64,000 nt of DNA from assembly GCF_003240585.1 (NCBI RefSeq), contig NZ_PCDP01000001.1:1-64000 (forward strand), read 5' to 3'. The DNA is from Arminella tubonensis. Its GTDB lineage: Bacteria; Pseudomonadota; Alphaproteobacteria; Rhizobiales; Rhizobiaceae. The notes beneath the pieces were generated by a model that saw only the letters and a list, made by a program, of their open reading frames with translations, was not told the origin of the DNA and did no database searches. A program made the translations under genes and the position numbers. Positions 27,550 through 36,241 of this stretch are shown here, one piece after another; positions within the stretch are counted from its first letter, which is position 1, and every line of letters starts with the position of its first letter.

Positions 27550-28137
27550 CTAGATTTTCATGCACTTTGCGTAATCTTCCTCGCCGATGCGGCTAGCCGG
27601 AGGGCATGTCGCGCCATGCCGCTTGAACAGCCGGACAATGTCCGTGTTGCCCTTCCAGAGCGCTCGTAAGATCGGCGTGTAGCCGTGAACTTCCGCGTGA
27701 CTGACGTTAGCCCCTTCAGCGAGCAGAAACGTGGCGAGAGCGACGTGGTTTTCCTCGCCGGCTACCATCAGCGGCGTCACACCCGCTTTATTGGCCGCGT
27801 CATCGAGCGTCGCGCCGTGGTGGAGCAGCAGCTTGCTGATCGGCAAGCTGCCCGAAAAGGCCGCGGCATGAAGCGGCGTAAAGCCGCCCGAATTCCGAGC
27901 CATTACATCGGCATCTTTTTCGATCAGCAATTCGGCTATGGCGAGCTGATCTGCGAGAGCGGCATTGATGAGAGGCGTTGCCTGGTCGCGCGCCCGAGTA
28001 TCGACTTTGGCACCCGCGGCCAGGGCCTGCTCGACGGCGGCGGTATCTCCACCTGCAACGGCATCGAACAAGGGATCACCCGCCGCCGCCATTGTCGCCG
28101 CGAAAATCAACGCTACTGATGCCAGCAAGCCGCGCAT
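27550..28137 (-). CDS. Exported ankyrin-repeat protein
   Basis: A 195-residue protein with a signal peptide (residues 1-19) and about five ankyrin repeats (about 22-170). Repeat markers include TPLINAAL, TPLHAAAFSG and TPLMVAGEEN. The C-terminal CPPASRIGEEDYAKC holds two cysteines that could form a disulphide. It heads the ankyrin-YHS pair. In structure it resembles the ankyrin half of the cytochrome fusion at 6871-7782. Confidence 0.85.
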   Translation of the reverse strand: MRGLLASVALIFAATMAAAGDPLFDAVAGGDTAAVEQALAAGAKVDTRARDQATPLINAALADQLAIAELLIEKDADVMARNSGGFTPLHAAAFSGSLPISKLLLHHGATLDDAANKAGVTPLMVAGEENHVALATFLLAEGANVSHAEVHGYTPILRALWKGNTDIVRLFKRHGATCPPASRIGEEDYAKCMKI

Positions 28138-28392
28138 GATTGCACCTTCGAGGTTGCTGTAAAAATAGCATGGACCCTGGATTTTGGCTAGGCAGCGCGG
28201 TCCCAGTTAGCAACCACTCTGGTCACCGCGGTCGTGCGAGCCAGTCGGCTGGGCCACGATGATCGAGGCGAACGACCTCATTCCCCCCACCGCGGTCCCT
28301 CCTGGGCATCTGGATGTGGGGTGGCTTTGGGCCAACTGCCCACCTCGCAGCCGAACTATCCAAGCGCCATCCCGAACTGAAGGATCGGGCGC

Positions 28393-28653
28393 TTATCCCA
28401 TTGCGTACCGCAATGCAGCGGCCGCGCCGACCCCGATCAGGACAGTCGGCAACAGCGGCAGGCGGGTGGCAGCCGCCACCGTTATCGCAAGTGCTGCTAG
28501 ATCGGCCGGACGCTCGCTTACGAAATGGGGAGCGATGACCGTGATCAGAACGCATCCCGGTGCGCTTTCCAACATATCTGCGAAACGCGGGCTGAAGTTT
28601 CGGTTTCGCAGGAACACATAGCCTCCGAGGCGCGTCGCGTAGGTGACACTCAT
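28393..28653 (-). pseudogene. Truncated azlD-like gene
   Basis: Eighty-six codons match the AzlD family, the small membrane partner of the AzlC branched-chain amino acid exporter: VTYATRLGGYVFLR, APGCVLITVIAPHFV and a terminal ALRYAMG. Intact AzlD has a longer first helix. Here a TAG lies 8 codons upstream, after EVAIARHQ which still resembles the lost helix. No AzlC gene is adjacent, so this is probably a remnant. Confidence 0.6.
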
Positions 28654-28913
28654 TTGATGGCGGGCGATTGCGACTTCCTATTGCGGATTGTGGCGGCCGA
28701 CCTGGATGACTACAGGCGGTTCCAGATGGACCATCTGACGCGCATCAGGGGCGTACAAAGCGTCAAAACTGATATACCCATGCAGAAGATCAAACTGACG
28801 TCGGCCTTGCCAATACGTGGCGCCTAACGAGTTCTGGTGCACGGCCGGACCAGCATGAAACATGGATCGAACGAATATCGAGTGAAGTCATGTCTTACCT
28901 GAAAGGGACCGCA

Positions 28914-30032
28914 ATGAGCGTTTGGCCAGATACAAAGATCACAGACCTCTTCGGGATCAATATTCCGCTCGTCCAGGCCCCGATGGCCGGGGCAACCACA
29001 CCGGAGATGGTGATTGCCGTCAGCGAGGCCGGCGGCCTCGGGTCGCTCGCGACCGCGCAATATTCAGTCGAGCAACTGCGCGACGCGCTTCGTCTGATCC
29101 GCTCCGGCACCGGGCGGCCGATCAACCTCAACTTCTTTGCCCACACCACGCCGCCGGACGACCCTGACAGGCAGACTTCCTGGCGGTCCTACCTCTCCCG
29201 ATATTATCTCGAAGCGGGGCTGGATGCGGATGCTGCCGTTACCGCCGCCGGGCGCGCTCCGTTCGACGAATCCTTCCTTTCGGTGCTTGAGGAATTCCGG
29301 CCGGAGGTCGTCAGTTTCCATTTCGGACTGCCGAAAACGAACCTGCTGGAACGCGTACGCAACACGGGTGCGAAGATCATATCCTCCGCGACGACGGTTG
29401 CCGAAGCTCGTTGGCTGGCCGATCGGGGGGTCGATGCCATCATTGCAATGGGCCTCGAGGCTGGTGGTCACCGTGGCAACTTCCTTACCCACGACATGGC
29501 GACGCAAGTCGGAACAATGGCGCTGGTTCCACAGATAGTCGACGCGGTCGACGTGCCTGTCATTGCCGCGGGCGGGATCGCCGACGGGCGCGGTATCGCT
29601 GCCGCCTTCATGCTGGGGGCTTCCGCCGCACAGATAGGCACTGCCTATCTCTTCACCACCGAAGCACGGATACCCGATGTTCATCGCGCGGCGCTTGCGA
29701 CCGCCAGGGATGACAACACCGCGATCACCAACGTGTTCACCGGCCGCCCGGCCAGGGGCATCGTCAATCGCATCATGCTCGAAGCCGGTCACCTGTCTGA
29801 TCTTGTTCCACCCTTCCCTACCGCAGGAGCAGCGCTGTCGCCTTTGCGTGCCCACCACGAGGCAAACGGGCGTGGAGACTTCACCAATCTCTGGGCCGGA
29901 CAAGCTGCAAAGCTGGCGCGCCCAATGACTGCGAGCGAGCTGACCAAAGATCTCGCCCGGACCGCACTACAACGCCTCGGCCACGGCGGCCGGCCGATGC
30001 CTGACAATGGCGCTCAAGGAGATCTGTTCTAG
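28914..30032 (+). CDS. Nitronate monooxygenase (2-nitropropane dioxygenase family)
   Basis: A 372-residue FMN-dependent TIM-barrel enzyme oxidising propionate-3-nitronate or alkyl nitronates. QAPMAG near residue 22, the GLGSLATAQYS stretch, GLEAGGHRG and the FMN phosphate loop AAGGIADGRG followed by GASAAQIGTAYL are family features. The start at 28914 is chosen because AAAGGGA is correctly placed; an earlier ATG at 28890 lacks a site. It stands alone, with a decayed receiver gene convergent 15 bp away. Confidence 0.9.
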   Translation: MSVWPDTKITDLFGINIPLVQAPMAGATTPEMVIAVSEAGGLGSLATAQYSVEQLRDALRLIRSGTGRPINLNFFAHTTPPDDPDRQTSWRSYLSRYYLEAGLDADAAVTAAGRAPFDESFLSVLEEFRPEVVSFHFGLPKTNLLERVRNTGAKIISSATTVAEARWLADRGVDAIIAMGLEAGGHRGNFLTHDMATQVGTMALVPQIVDAVDVPVIAAGGIADGRGIAAAFMLGASAAQIGTAYLFTTEARIPDVHRAALATARDDNTAITNVFTGRPARGIVNRIMLEAGHLSDLVPPFPTAGAALSPLRAHHEANGRGDFTNLWAGQAAKLARPMTASELTKDLARTALQRLGHGGRPMPDNGAQGDLF

Positions 30033-30046
30033 GGCTGCGCTCGGCG

Positions 30047-30249
30047 TCAGGATTGCGGCCGCGACTCCAGTGCAGTCGCCAGCTCGTCGATCAACTGCAA
30101 TTCGCTAAATGGCTTCAGCAGGCAGGACGCCAGATAGTCTTCCGCGGAAGCATAGGCCATAGCCCATGCCCAAGCACACCCAGAAGATCCGGCAGAGATT
30201 CCCTCACGGACTCGTCGTCGATAATCGCGATGAGGCCGCGATTCTTCAT
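30047..30249 (-). pseudogene. Decayed single-domain response regulator following kinase 1
   Basis: The ATG overlaps the kinase stop (ATGA). Frame 1 gives MKNRGLIAIIDDESVRESLP and LLGVLGHG, the start of a receiver domain with its acidic pair. A frame change then gives AYASAEDYLAS joined directly to CLLKPFSELQLIDELATALE, the receiver C-terminus with its conserved KPF lysine. The middle portion with the phosphoacceptor aspartate is gone. It was probably a CheY-like partner of the kinase at 30246-32543. See the parallel case at 36022-36241. Confidence 0.8.
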
Positions 30250-32543
30250 GCCATCGCTCCATCTGAAGCCAGACCGTTGCCGGCACGCGAGGGAATCGAG
30301 AATGCGAAGGTCGCGCCGGGTCCATTGTTCGCTTCGGCCCAGAGGCGCCCATTATGGTTCTCGACGATCGAGCGACTAACCGACAGGCCCACGCCCATGC
30401 CATTCGTCTTCGTCGTAAAAAAGGGGCTGAACAGCTTGTCGGACATCACGGGATCGAAGCCAACTCCCGCATCCTTGACAGCAAGGCGGACGTGGCCAAC
30501 CTCCTCGCACGCGGTCGATATCTCCAGATCGCGAGGACGATCGACAATTCCGTTCATTGCCTCCGTGCCGTTCTTTATGAAATTGAAAATGACCTGTTGC
30601 AACTGGACGCGATCGCCCATCACGGGCGGAAGACCGTCTGCCAGATTGATCCGCAGGCTAACCCCGTTTCTCCGCAACTCGTTCAACGCAAATGCAACGA
30701 CCTCTCGAGCAATCATGTTGAGGTCCACCACCTCCACCACCGGATCGCTCCTGCTGTAGAGCGCCCGCAACCTGTTGATTACCTCGGACGCACGATCAGC
30801 GTCCCGAATTGTGCGCCGCACGGTTTCCCTCGCCCCTGTCACATTGGGCGGCTCCGCGGACAGCATGCGCAGGCCCGTGCTGGAATTGGTCATTATGCCG
30901 GACAAGGGCTGGGTGAGCTCGTGGGCGATCGCTGCAGTGAGCTGCCCCATGGCCATGACACGCGTCATGTGGGCAAGTTCCGCGTGAGCCTCCCGTAGCT
31001 CATCCTGCGACTGCTTCCAGTCATCTATATCGACGTTGACCCCAAACCATTTGACATTGCCCGATGCATCCACGAAGGGATTTCCGCGACAAAGAAACCA
31101 GCGATATTTCCCATCGAAGCGCCTCAACCTTGCTTCAGACTCTCCAGGGCCGGTCGCCTCCATCATCGCCTGCCAGCTATCCATAAGTCCCGGCAAATCG
31201 TCGGGGTGAACAGCCGCGGTCCAACCCCAATCTCGCGCCTCTTCCGTCGAAAGACCGAGGTAGCTGCGAAAGCGCTCGTTTGCGAAGTCGCCCCGTCCGT
31301 CGGAATGCGCCGACCAAACCATGGCCGGCATGGTATCGAGGATGAGCTGCAGCCTCCTCTCGCTGGCTGCCAGCACCTCCTTCGCCTCGTTCTGGTCATG
31401 AATATCTACGATCCCGCCATACCACTTGAGGATTTGACCCTGCGTGTCGCGAAGCGGAAGAGCGCTCATCAGTAGCCATCGGTACGTCTGGTCGGCTGCT
31501 CGAATTCGCACATCGATTTCGTAGGGTTCTCCGGTCGCGACCGCGGTCTCCCAAGTCAGGCGGGTCCGCTCGGCGTCTTCCGGATGGACAGCTACCAGCC
31601 ATCCAAAGCCCCGTGCCTGCTCGGCTGCCAATCCGGTGAATTCAAGGAGTCGCGAGTTGAAATAGTCGATGTTGCCATCTGGCGCGGCGCTCCACAGCAT
31701 GAATGGGATGGTCTCAGTCAACTGTCGCAGGTGGAGCTCTCTCGCTCTCAACGCGTCCTCAGCGCGCTCGCGGCCATCGATATCTATGATGAGTTCCAGC
31801 CAGCGAAGAATGTTTCCTTCCGGATCTCGAAGCGCACCTTGGGCAGCGATCATATCTCGAAGATCTTCCCGACGAGCCAGATCGGGAACTTTCCAGGGGT
31901 CCGCCCCGTCGGGACCCTTGCCGAAAAAATCCATGAGTCGACGATTGATCACCTCGATATCGGCCTTCGGCTTCGGAAAAGCGATTGGGGAGGCCACACT
32001 CCCGGCAATGTCGTTCAGCAAAAAATGGCGTGACTCCCTCGCCTGTTCCAATCCGATCGTCGCTTGACGCACGGCATGAGCGAGGACCAGTCTCTCTTCT
32101 TTCAGCGGGAACCCGCTTCGTCTTGAACCGACCACAAGCCTGCCGAACCCTCCATTATTGCCGAGAGCGATAACGTGAAGCGCCAGTGTAATGTCACAGA
32201 CGGAGAGGCCCAATGGGAACTCGTCCGGACTGAGCGCGCGCAATGGATCAAGGCTGGCGCGGATGTCGTCAGGGGTGACGTCTGTCGAGCACCGCACCAT
32301 TTCGGAGATTTCGCCCCAAACCGCCTCGTTGAGGAAGAGACAGGCAAAATCAAGCTCCAGCCCGCCTAGAAGGGAGTCGAGCAAGCCTTTTAGAACGAGG
32401 ACTTCGTAGTCCATGATCCGACGGCGTCCCTCAAAGATGACATCAGGCGCCACGCCTGAGCGCGCCGTCTTCGCCGCCTCGAGCCTACGCTTCCGACGCA
32501 GTAAAAACCATAGCCCCCGCCATCGGTCGGTGGTTCGTTTCAC
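30246..32543 (-). CDS. Multi-PAS soluble sensor histidine kinase (kinase 1)
   Basis: A 765-residue cytoplasmic kinase without membrane helices. PAS-like sensor segments lie at about 215-270, 275-400 and 400-525; two end in clear PAC motifs (RDTQGQILKWYGGIVDI and FVDASGNVKWFGVNVDI). His541 in AIAHELTQPLSG is the phosphorylated histidine. Then follow N box IFNFIKNGTEAMNG, G1 DAGVGF and G2 GMGVGLSVSRSIV. The GTG start is uncertain; ATG at 32414 (MDYEVLVL) gives a cleaner N-terminus. Its receiver neighbour is broken, so it may signal to the FixJ-type protein at 35311-35985. Confidence 0.88.
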   Translation of the reverse strand: MKRTTDRWRGLWFLLRRKRRLEAAKTARSGVAPDVIFEGRRRIMDYEVLVLKGLLDSLLGGLELDFACLFLNEAVWGEISEMVRCSTDVTPDDIRASLDPLRALSPDEFPLGLSVCDITLALHVIALGNNGGFGRLVVGSRRSGFPLKEERLVLAHAVRQATIGLEQARESRHFLLNDIAGSVASPIAFPKPKADIEVINRRLMDFFGKGPDGADPWKVPDLARREDLRDMIAAQGALRDPEGNILRWLELIIDIDGRERAEDALRARELHLRQLTETIPFMLWSAAPDGNIDYFNSRLLEFTGLAAEQARGFGWLVAVHPEDAERTRLTWETAVATGEPYEIDVRIRAADQTYRWLLMSALPLRDTQGQILKWYGGIVDIHDQNEAKEVLAASERRLQLILDTMPAMVWSAHSDGRGDFANERFRSYLGLSTEEARDWGWTAAVHPDDLPGLMDSWQAMMEATGPGESEARLRRFDGKYRWFLCRGNPFVDASGNVKWFGVNVDIDDWKQSQDELREAHAELAHMTRVMAMGQLTAAIAHELTQPLSGIMTNSSTGLRMLSAEPPNVTGARETVRRTIRDADRASEVINRLRALYSRSDPVVEVVDLNMIAREVVAFALNELRRNGVSLRINLADGLPPVMGDRVQLQQVIFNFIKNGTEAMNGIVDRPRDLEISTACEEVGHVRLAVKDAGVGFDPVMSDKLFSPFFTTKTNGMGVGLSVSRSIVENHNGRLWAEANNGPGATFAFSIPSRAGNGLASDGAMA

Positions 32544-32709
32544 CCAGGCGAAGCAGGACGTGGGCGGAGCGTTTCGGTGCGGGGCTCCGGAGTTGCCGGC
32601 ACGTCGTAGTGTTTCCGGGGACTGAAGCCCGGCGAACTGCAGCCGGACTGGGCTCGATGGTCATCTGACGGGATACCTTCGCGGCCTATCCTTTGCAAAA
32701 AACAGGACT

Positions 32710-33723
32710 TCAGTGATCTGCCAGCGTTTCGGTGTAGTAGCCCAGTTTTCCTTCGATTTTGCTATCGGTCTGCAGACCCATCTTCATGAGTTTCGAAATG
32801 TTCGCCTGCGCCTGCGGACGCTGGACGGACGTGATGAACGCATCCCAGCCTGCTCCGATTTCCGGGTCGGATGGCAAGCTCGCGAAATCAACAAGCCGCT
32901 TGGTATCGCCGATCGCCTGTTTGTCGAACTTTGAAATGCGTCTCGCAAGCGTGTCCACGAAGCCGTCGAGTTCGCTATCTGGAAGCGATCGGTTCACGTA
33001 GCCGTATTTGTCGGCAAGATCCCCGTTGATATCGTCGGAGCCAAGCAACACCTCCAGCGCCCGTCCGCGACCCATGAGCCGCGGAAGCCGGGCCATCGGT
33101 CCACCGCCGGGCACTAATGCAGCGCCCACTTCCCATTGGGAAAAGATGGCCTTTTCGCGGCTGGCGAAACGCATGTCACTTGCGAGCGCAAGCTCGCTTC
33201 CCACCCCAGTCGCTCTCCCGCGAACCAAGCTGATCGACACGACCGGTGCGCGGCTCAGACGCACCAACATGTCCGGAAGCGGGTGAAGGCCGGTCGGTCC
33301 GGAAGGCAGCCCGGTCGATGCCGACAGCGGAGGGACAAAGTCGTAGTGCGTGAGAAAGAACCCCGGAACATCGCTGTCGAACACAACCACCTTGACGTGA
33401 GGGTCCGTCTCGATCGCGGTGATGACCTGATTGAGCTGGGGTATTGTTTCGGGACCGAAAATATTGAACGGCGGATTGTCAAACGTGACGCGCCAGTATT
33501 CGGGGCTCTTGTGCTCCACGAGTATCTCGCGTTTCGTGACGGGCACGTCTCCGGATTGGGTCTGCGCCTGTGCGGTTGCCGAGACCGGTGTGGCTACCTG
33601 CCCCGCCAAAGCAGGCGCGGAGATCAATGCAGCCAGGACGGTCGAGAACGCAACATTCTTGATGAAGCGTGGAGCAGATACAGAATTTGTGACGGCAATC
33701 GCCGTAGTGATCTGGTTGGACAT
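32710..33723 (-). CDS. Crotonase (enoyl-CoA hydratase) fold protein with signal peptide
   Basis: A 337-residue protein. Residues about 19-40 form a hydrophobic signal ending ALA-GQ, which is unusual because crotonases act on CoA esters in the cytoplasm. The domain keeps an oxyanion-hole region (RGRATGVGSELALASDMRFAS) and both glutamates of hydratases, in SELAL and SQWEV. TGAGGATATC precedes the ATG. It ends an SDR-RidA-crotonase unit. If exported, a CoA substrate is unlikely and it may be a hydrolase or isomerase on another ester or peptide. Confidence 0.82.
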   Translation of the reverse strand: MSNQITTAIAVTNSVSAPRFIKNVAFSTVLAALISAPALAGQVATPVSATAQAQTQSGDVPVTKREILVEHKSPEYWRVTFDNPPFNIFGPETIPQLNQVITAIETDPHVKVVVFDSDVPGFFLTHYDFVPPLSASTGLPSGPTGLHPLPDMLVRLSRAPVVSISLVRGRATGVGSELALASDMRFASREKAIFSQWEVGAALVPGGGPMARLPRLMGRGRALEVLLGSDDINGDLADKYGYVNRSLPDSELDGFVDTLARRISKFDKQAIGDTKRLVDFASLPSDPEIGAGWDAFITSVQRPQAQANISKLMKMGLQTDSKIEGKLGYYTETLADH

Positions 33724-33800
33724 GATATCCTCACTGGTTGTCTTGGCTGTCGCCTGCAAGACCCGATTGCATGGCGTGATCGTCAAGCGTTTCGAGCGGT

Positions 33801-34289
33801 TTATGTGTCGATCTCGAGCAGCAGCTCCAATTCGATCGGCATGCCCAAAGGTATGCTTGCCATGCCCAGCACGATCCGTGTCGGGAGCCGTTCGGGGCCA
33901 AAGATGGCAAGCAGCAACTCCGAGGCGCCATCGGCAACCTTCGGATGCTCGCGAAAGTCTCCCTGCGTAGCGATGAACACGCCGAGCTTGAGGATGCGGC
34001 TGACCCTGTTCAGCGAGCCGAGATGAGATCTGATAGCAGCAAGGCCGCTCAGGCATGCGGTCCTCGCGGCTGCGTAGCCGGCCTCGACAGTCAATTCGCC
34101 GCCTACGCGACCGATGAACTGTGGCTCGTGCCCCACGACCGGCACCATGCCGCTGAGGAACAGCAGGCGCCCTGACTGCACCGCCTCGACATATGTTCCA
34201 AAAGGCGTCGGCGGTGGAGGAAGCTCAATTCCCAAACGGCGCAACTGCTCATCTGCATTTGCCCGCGGGCTCTGGCCGCCGCTCACCAC
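33801..34289 (-). CDS. RidA family protein, long form
   Basis: A 162-residue Rid-fold protein of the larger endoribonuclease L-PSP-like subgroup. FGTYVEAVQSGRLLFLSGMVP and a core ILKLGVFIATQGDFREHPKVADGAS are family segments. The C-terminal LPTRIVLGMASIPLGMPIELELLLEI keeps an arginine near the RidA substrate position. A GTG start overlaps the SDR stop by 7 bases, indicating coupling. It is the second Rid protein in the window next to an SDR. Confidence 0.85.
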   Translation of the reverse strand: MVSGGQSPRANADEQLRRLGIELPPPPTPFGTYVEAVQSGRLLFLSGMVPVVGHEPQFIGRVGGELTVEAGYAAARTACLSGLAAIRSHLGSLNRVSRILKLGVFIATQGDFREHPKVADGASELLLAIFGPERLPTRIVLGMASIPLGMPIELELLLEIDT

Positions 34290-35008
34290 TTGCCCAGATG
34301 TGCGCCGCCATCGACGTGCAACACCTCCCCTGTGATGTGCGGTGCTTCCGTCAGGAAGTAGACGGCCTCGACAATTTCCTCGACACTGGAAATCGTCCCC
34401 ATCGGAGACAGTGATTTCAGGAAGTCCTTGGGATCATTGTCGTGCATCGGCGTATCGACGATGCCTGGAGCGACCACATTCACCCGGATCTTGTCTCGAG
34501 CGAACTCCATCGCGAGGTTCTTTGAAATGGCGTCGATCCCGCCTTTCGTCATCATCGCCACCGAGGCGTTGACACCTGCGATAGGATGGTCTGCGAGCGA
34601 TGTCGTAATGCTGACGATGCTGCCGCCGCTTTTTTGGGCCAGCATCTGCCTTACAGCCAGTTGAGTGAGATGAATGAAGCCCTCCAGATGCGTCGAGGAC
34701 AGCTTTCGCAGGTCGTCTACGGTGTAATCCAGAAACGGCTTCGTGAAGAAAATGCCTGCATTGTTGACCAGTGCGTCGATCGAACCGAAGCGTTCTATCG
34801 CTGCCCCTGCGACGCTCCTCGCGGTCGCCGCATCCCCAATGTCGCCATCCACCAAAGCAAGCTTATCGGAGTTTGCAAATGCATGGGATGCGGTCACCCG
34901 GCGCGATGTGGCGACGACATTGTACCCTCGCTGGAGAAAGGTGTTCACGAGGCCCGCACCAATGCCTTGAGAGGCTCCGGTGATGAGAATTGTCTTACGG
35001 CTTTCCAT
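34283..35008 (-). CDS. SDR-family protein with altered active site
   Basis: A 241-residue SDR fold: TGASQGIG at 10-17, NNAG at 82-85 and a C-terminal HVDGGAHLG. The YxxxK stretch reads VNASVAMMTKGGI, keeping Lys155 but with Ala151 in place of tyrosine. The same altered stretch is seen in a recognisable SDR subgroup. The ATG at 35008 is chosen because AAGGAGACCAG precedes it. It is first of the SDR-RidA-crotonase unit, and a conserved promoter element lies 163 bp upstream. Confidence 0.83.
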   Translation of the reverse strand: MESRKTILITGASQGIGAGLVNTFLQRGYNVVATSRRVTASHAFANSDKLALVDGDIGDAATARSVAGAAIERFGSIDALVNNAGIFFTKPFLDYTVDDLRKLSSTHLEGFIHLTQLAVRQMLAQKSGGSIVSITTSLADHPIAGVNASVAMMTKGGIDAISKNLAMEFARDKIRVNVVAPGIVDTPMHDNDPKDFLKSLSPMGTISSVEEIVEAVYFLTEAPHITGEVLHVDGGAHLGKW

Positions 35009-35170
35009 TTCTGGTCTCCTTCCATCTGCCGAGTATGCCTTGACGAAAGGCCCCGCGACGCAGCGCACACGGAAGCCTGCAGCCAGCTTTAGGCTGCCGG
35101 AGCTATGATCCTGGGCAGAAGTTCGCGTCTGAGGTCCGCGACAGAGAACGACTGAACGACATGCAAGTCT

Positions 35171-35195
35171 ATTGTACGATGGTGTCCCCGACACC
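35171..35195 (-). promoter_or_regulatory. Conserved promoter element A (copy 1)
   Basis: On the minus strand it reads GGTGTCGGGGACACC followed by ATCGTACAAT: a perfect 6-bp dyad with a 3-base centre abutting a TACAAT box that could be a -10. It lies 163 bp upstream of the SDR start. A near copy at 40057-40081 is 167 bp upstream of the DJ-1 gene. A regulator bound at the dyad would occupy the -35 position. Confidence 0.65.
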
Positions 35196-35310
35196 TTCAG
35201 CTCGCCTCGTCGAATGCCGTCGGCATTGATGCAATGAAGGCTCAGTCACGGTCTTCGAGGAAGGTAGTCCCGCGGACACAGCCGGGTATCACGACAAGGC
35301 TGGAACGAGG

Positions 35311-35985
35311 TTAGCTGCAGCTTGCGACGCTGAGCGTTGCGCCCATGTTCACCAGATCGGGAAGCGAGCGCGCCTTCATTTTTCGCATCACTTGGCCCCG
35401 ATGTGCCTTGACCGTGATCTCACTGATCCCAAGCTCGAATGCGACCTGCTTATTCAACAGGCCCGATACGACAAACGCCATCACCTCCCGCTCGCGTGGG
35501 CTAAGCGAGTCGTATTGGGCGCGAAGCTTGCGAATTTCCGCCTGTTGGCCAAGCGCAACTTTGCTGCGGTCAAGTGCGTCCTGGATTGCGTCTATCAGAA
35601 CCTCGTCGTTGAACGGCTTGATGAGGAACTCAACGGCCCCCGCCTTCATCGCCCGGACAGACATTGGAACATCTCCAAAGCCCGTGATGAAAATTATAGG
35701 CATTTCGCTTCGTTCAACGGCAATGACCTGCTGAAGATCAAGTCCGCTGAGATCCGGCAGATTGACGTCAAGCACAAGGCAACTAGGAGCCGCGGTCTGC
35801 GGAAAAGAGAGAAACTCATTCGCGGATTTAAATATTTGCGGTCGCCAGCCTGCGGCTCCGATCAATAATTCGAGCGACTCTCGCACGGAGATATCGTCGT
35901 CGACGACAAAGACTGTTGGTCCACCGTTGGTCTGTGCGACTGGCATCGGCACCCCGCAGGGTGCAGTCATCAATTCCCTGTACAT
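35311..35985 (-). CDS. FixJ-type response regulator (receiver plus LuxR HTH)
   Basis: A 224-residue regulator. The receiver has the acidic pair in VVDDD, Asp73 in LVLDVNLP as phosphoacceptor, Thr101 in FITGFGD and Lys123 in LIKPFND. The C-terminal LuxR-type HTH spans about 155-215 (LSPREREVMAFVVSGLLNKQVAFELGISEITVKAHRG across it). ATG at 35985 follows AAGGAGGT. It lies downstream of kinase 2 and its dead receiver, on the same strand, and is the only intact receiver in the cluster, so it likely serves one or both kinases. Confidence 0.92.
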   Translation of the reverse strand: MYRELMTAPCGVPMPVAQTNGGPTVFVVDDDISVRESLELLIGAAGWRPQIFKSANEFLSFPQTAAPSCLVLDVNLPDLSGLDLQQVIAVERSEMPIIFITGFGDVPMSVRAMKAGAVEFLIKPFNDEVLIDAIQDALDRSKVALGQQAEIRKLRAQYDSLSPREREVMAFVVSGLLNKQVAFELGISEITVKAHRGQVMRKMKARSLPDLVNMGATLSVASCS

Positions 35986-36021
35986 GCGATACCTCCTTGG
36001 CATGGCCAGACTTGGTGAAAG

Positions 36022-36241
36022 TCAATGAGATACAAAAACAAGCTCAAGCGCTTCTCGAAGATCGGAATCGCTGAATGGTTTGAAGAGGCATTCCGTAGCG
36101 CCTTGCTCGAGCAATGGCTCTCGGTCAGCTTCGTGGCGACGAAAACGACTGCACCCTGAACCCGAACTCCATCAGCAGGTTGGGCAAGGATTCGCGAACC
36201 GACTCGTCGTCACCGACAACGAGCGGGTGTGAAACGTTCAT
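36022..36241 (-). pseudogene. Decayed single-domain response regulator following kinase 2
   Basis: The ATG overlaps the kinase 2 stop (ATGA). It encodes MNVSHPLVVGDDESVRES and LLMEFGFRVQSFSSP before a stop. A shifted frame then gives EPLLEQGATECLFKPFSDSD and LREALELVFVSH, the end of a receiver. As in the first copy, the middle with the phosphoacceptor aspartate is deleted. It is paralogous in layout to the remnant at 30047-30249. Confidence 0.8.

Noticed and set aside
30246..30998. Long plus-strand frames inside kinase 1
   Set aside because: They are shadows of the kinase coding sequence on the minus strand; the minus-strand protein has all kinase motifs.
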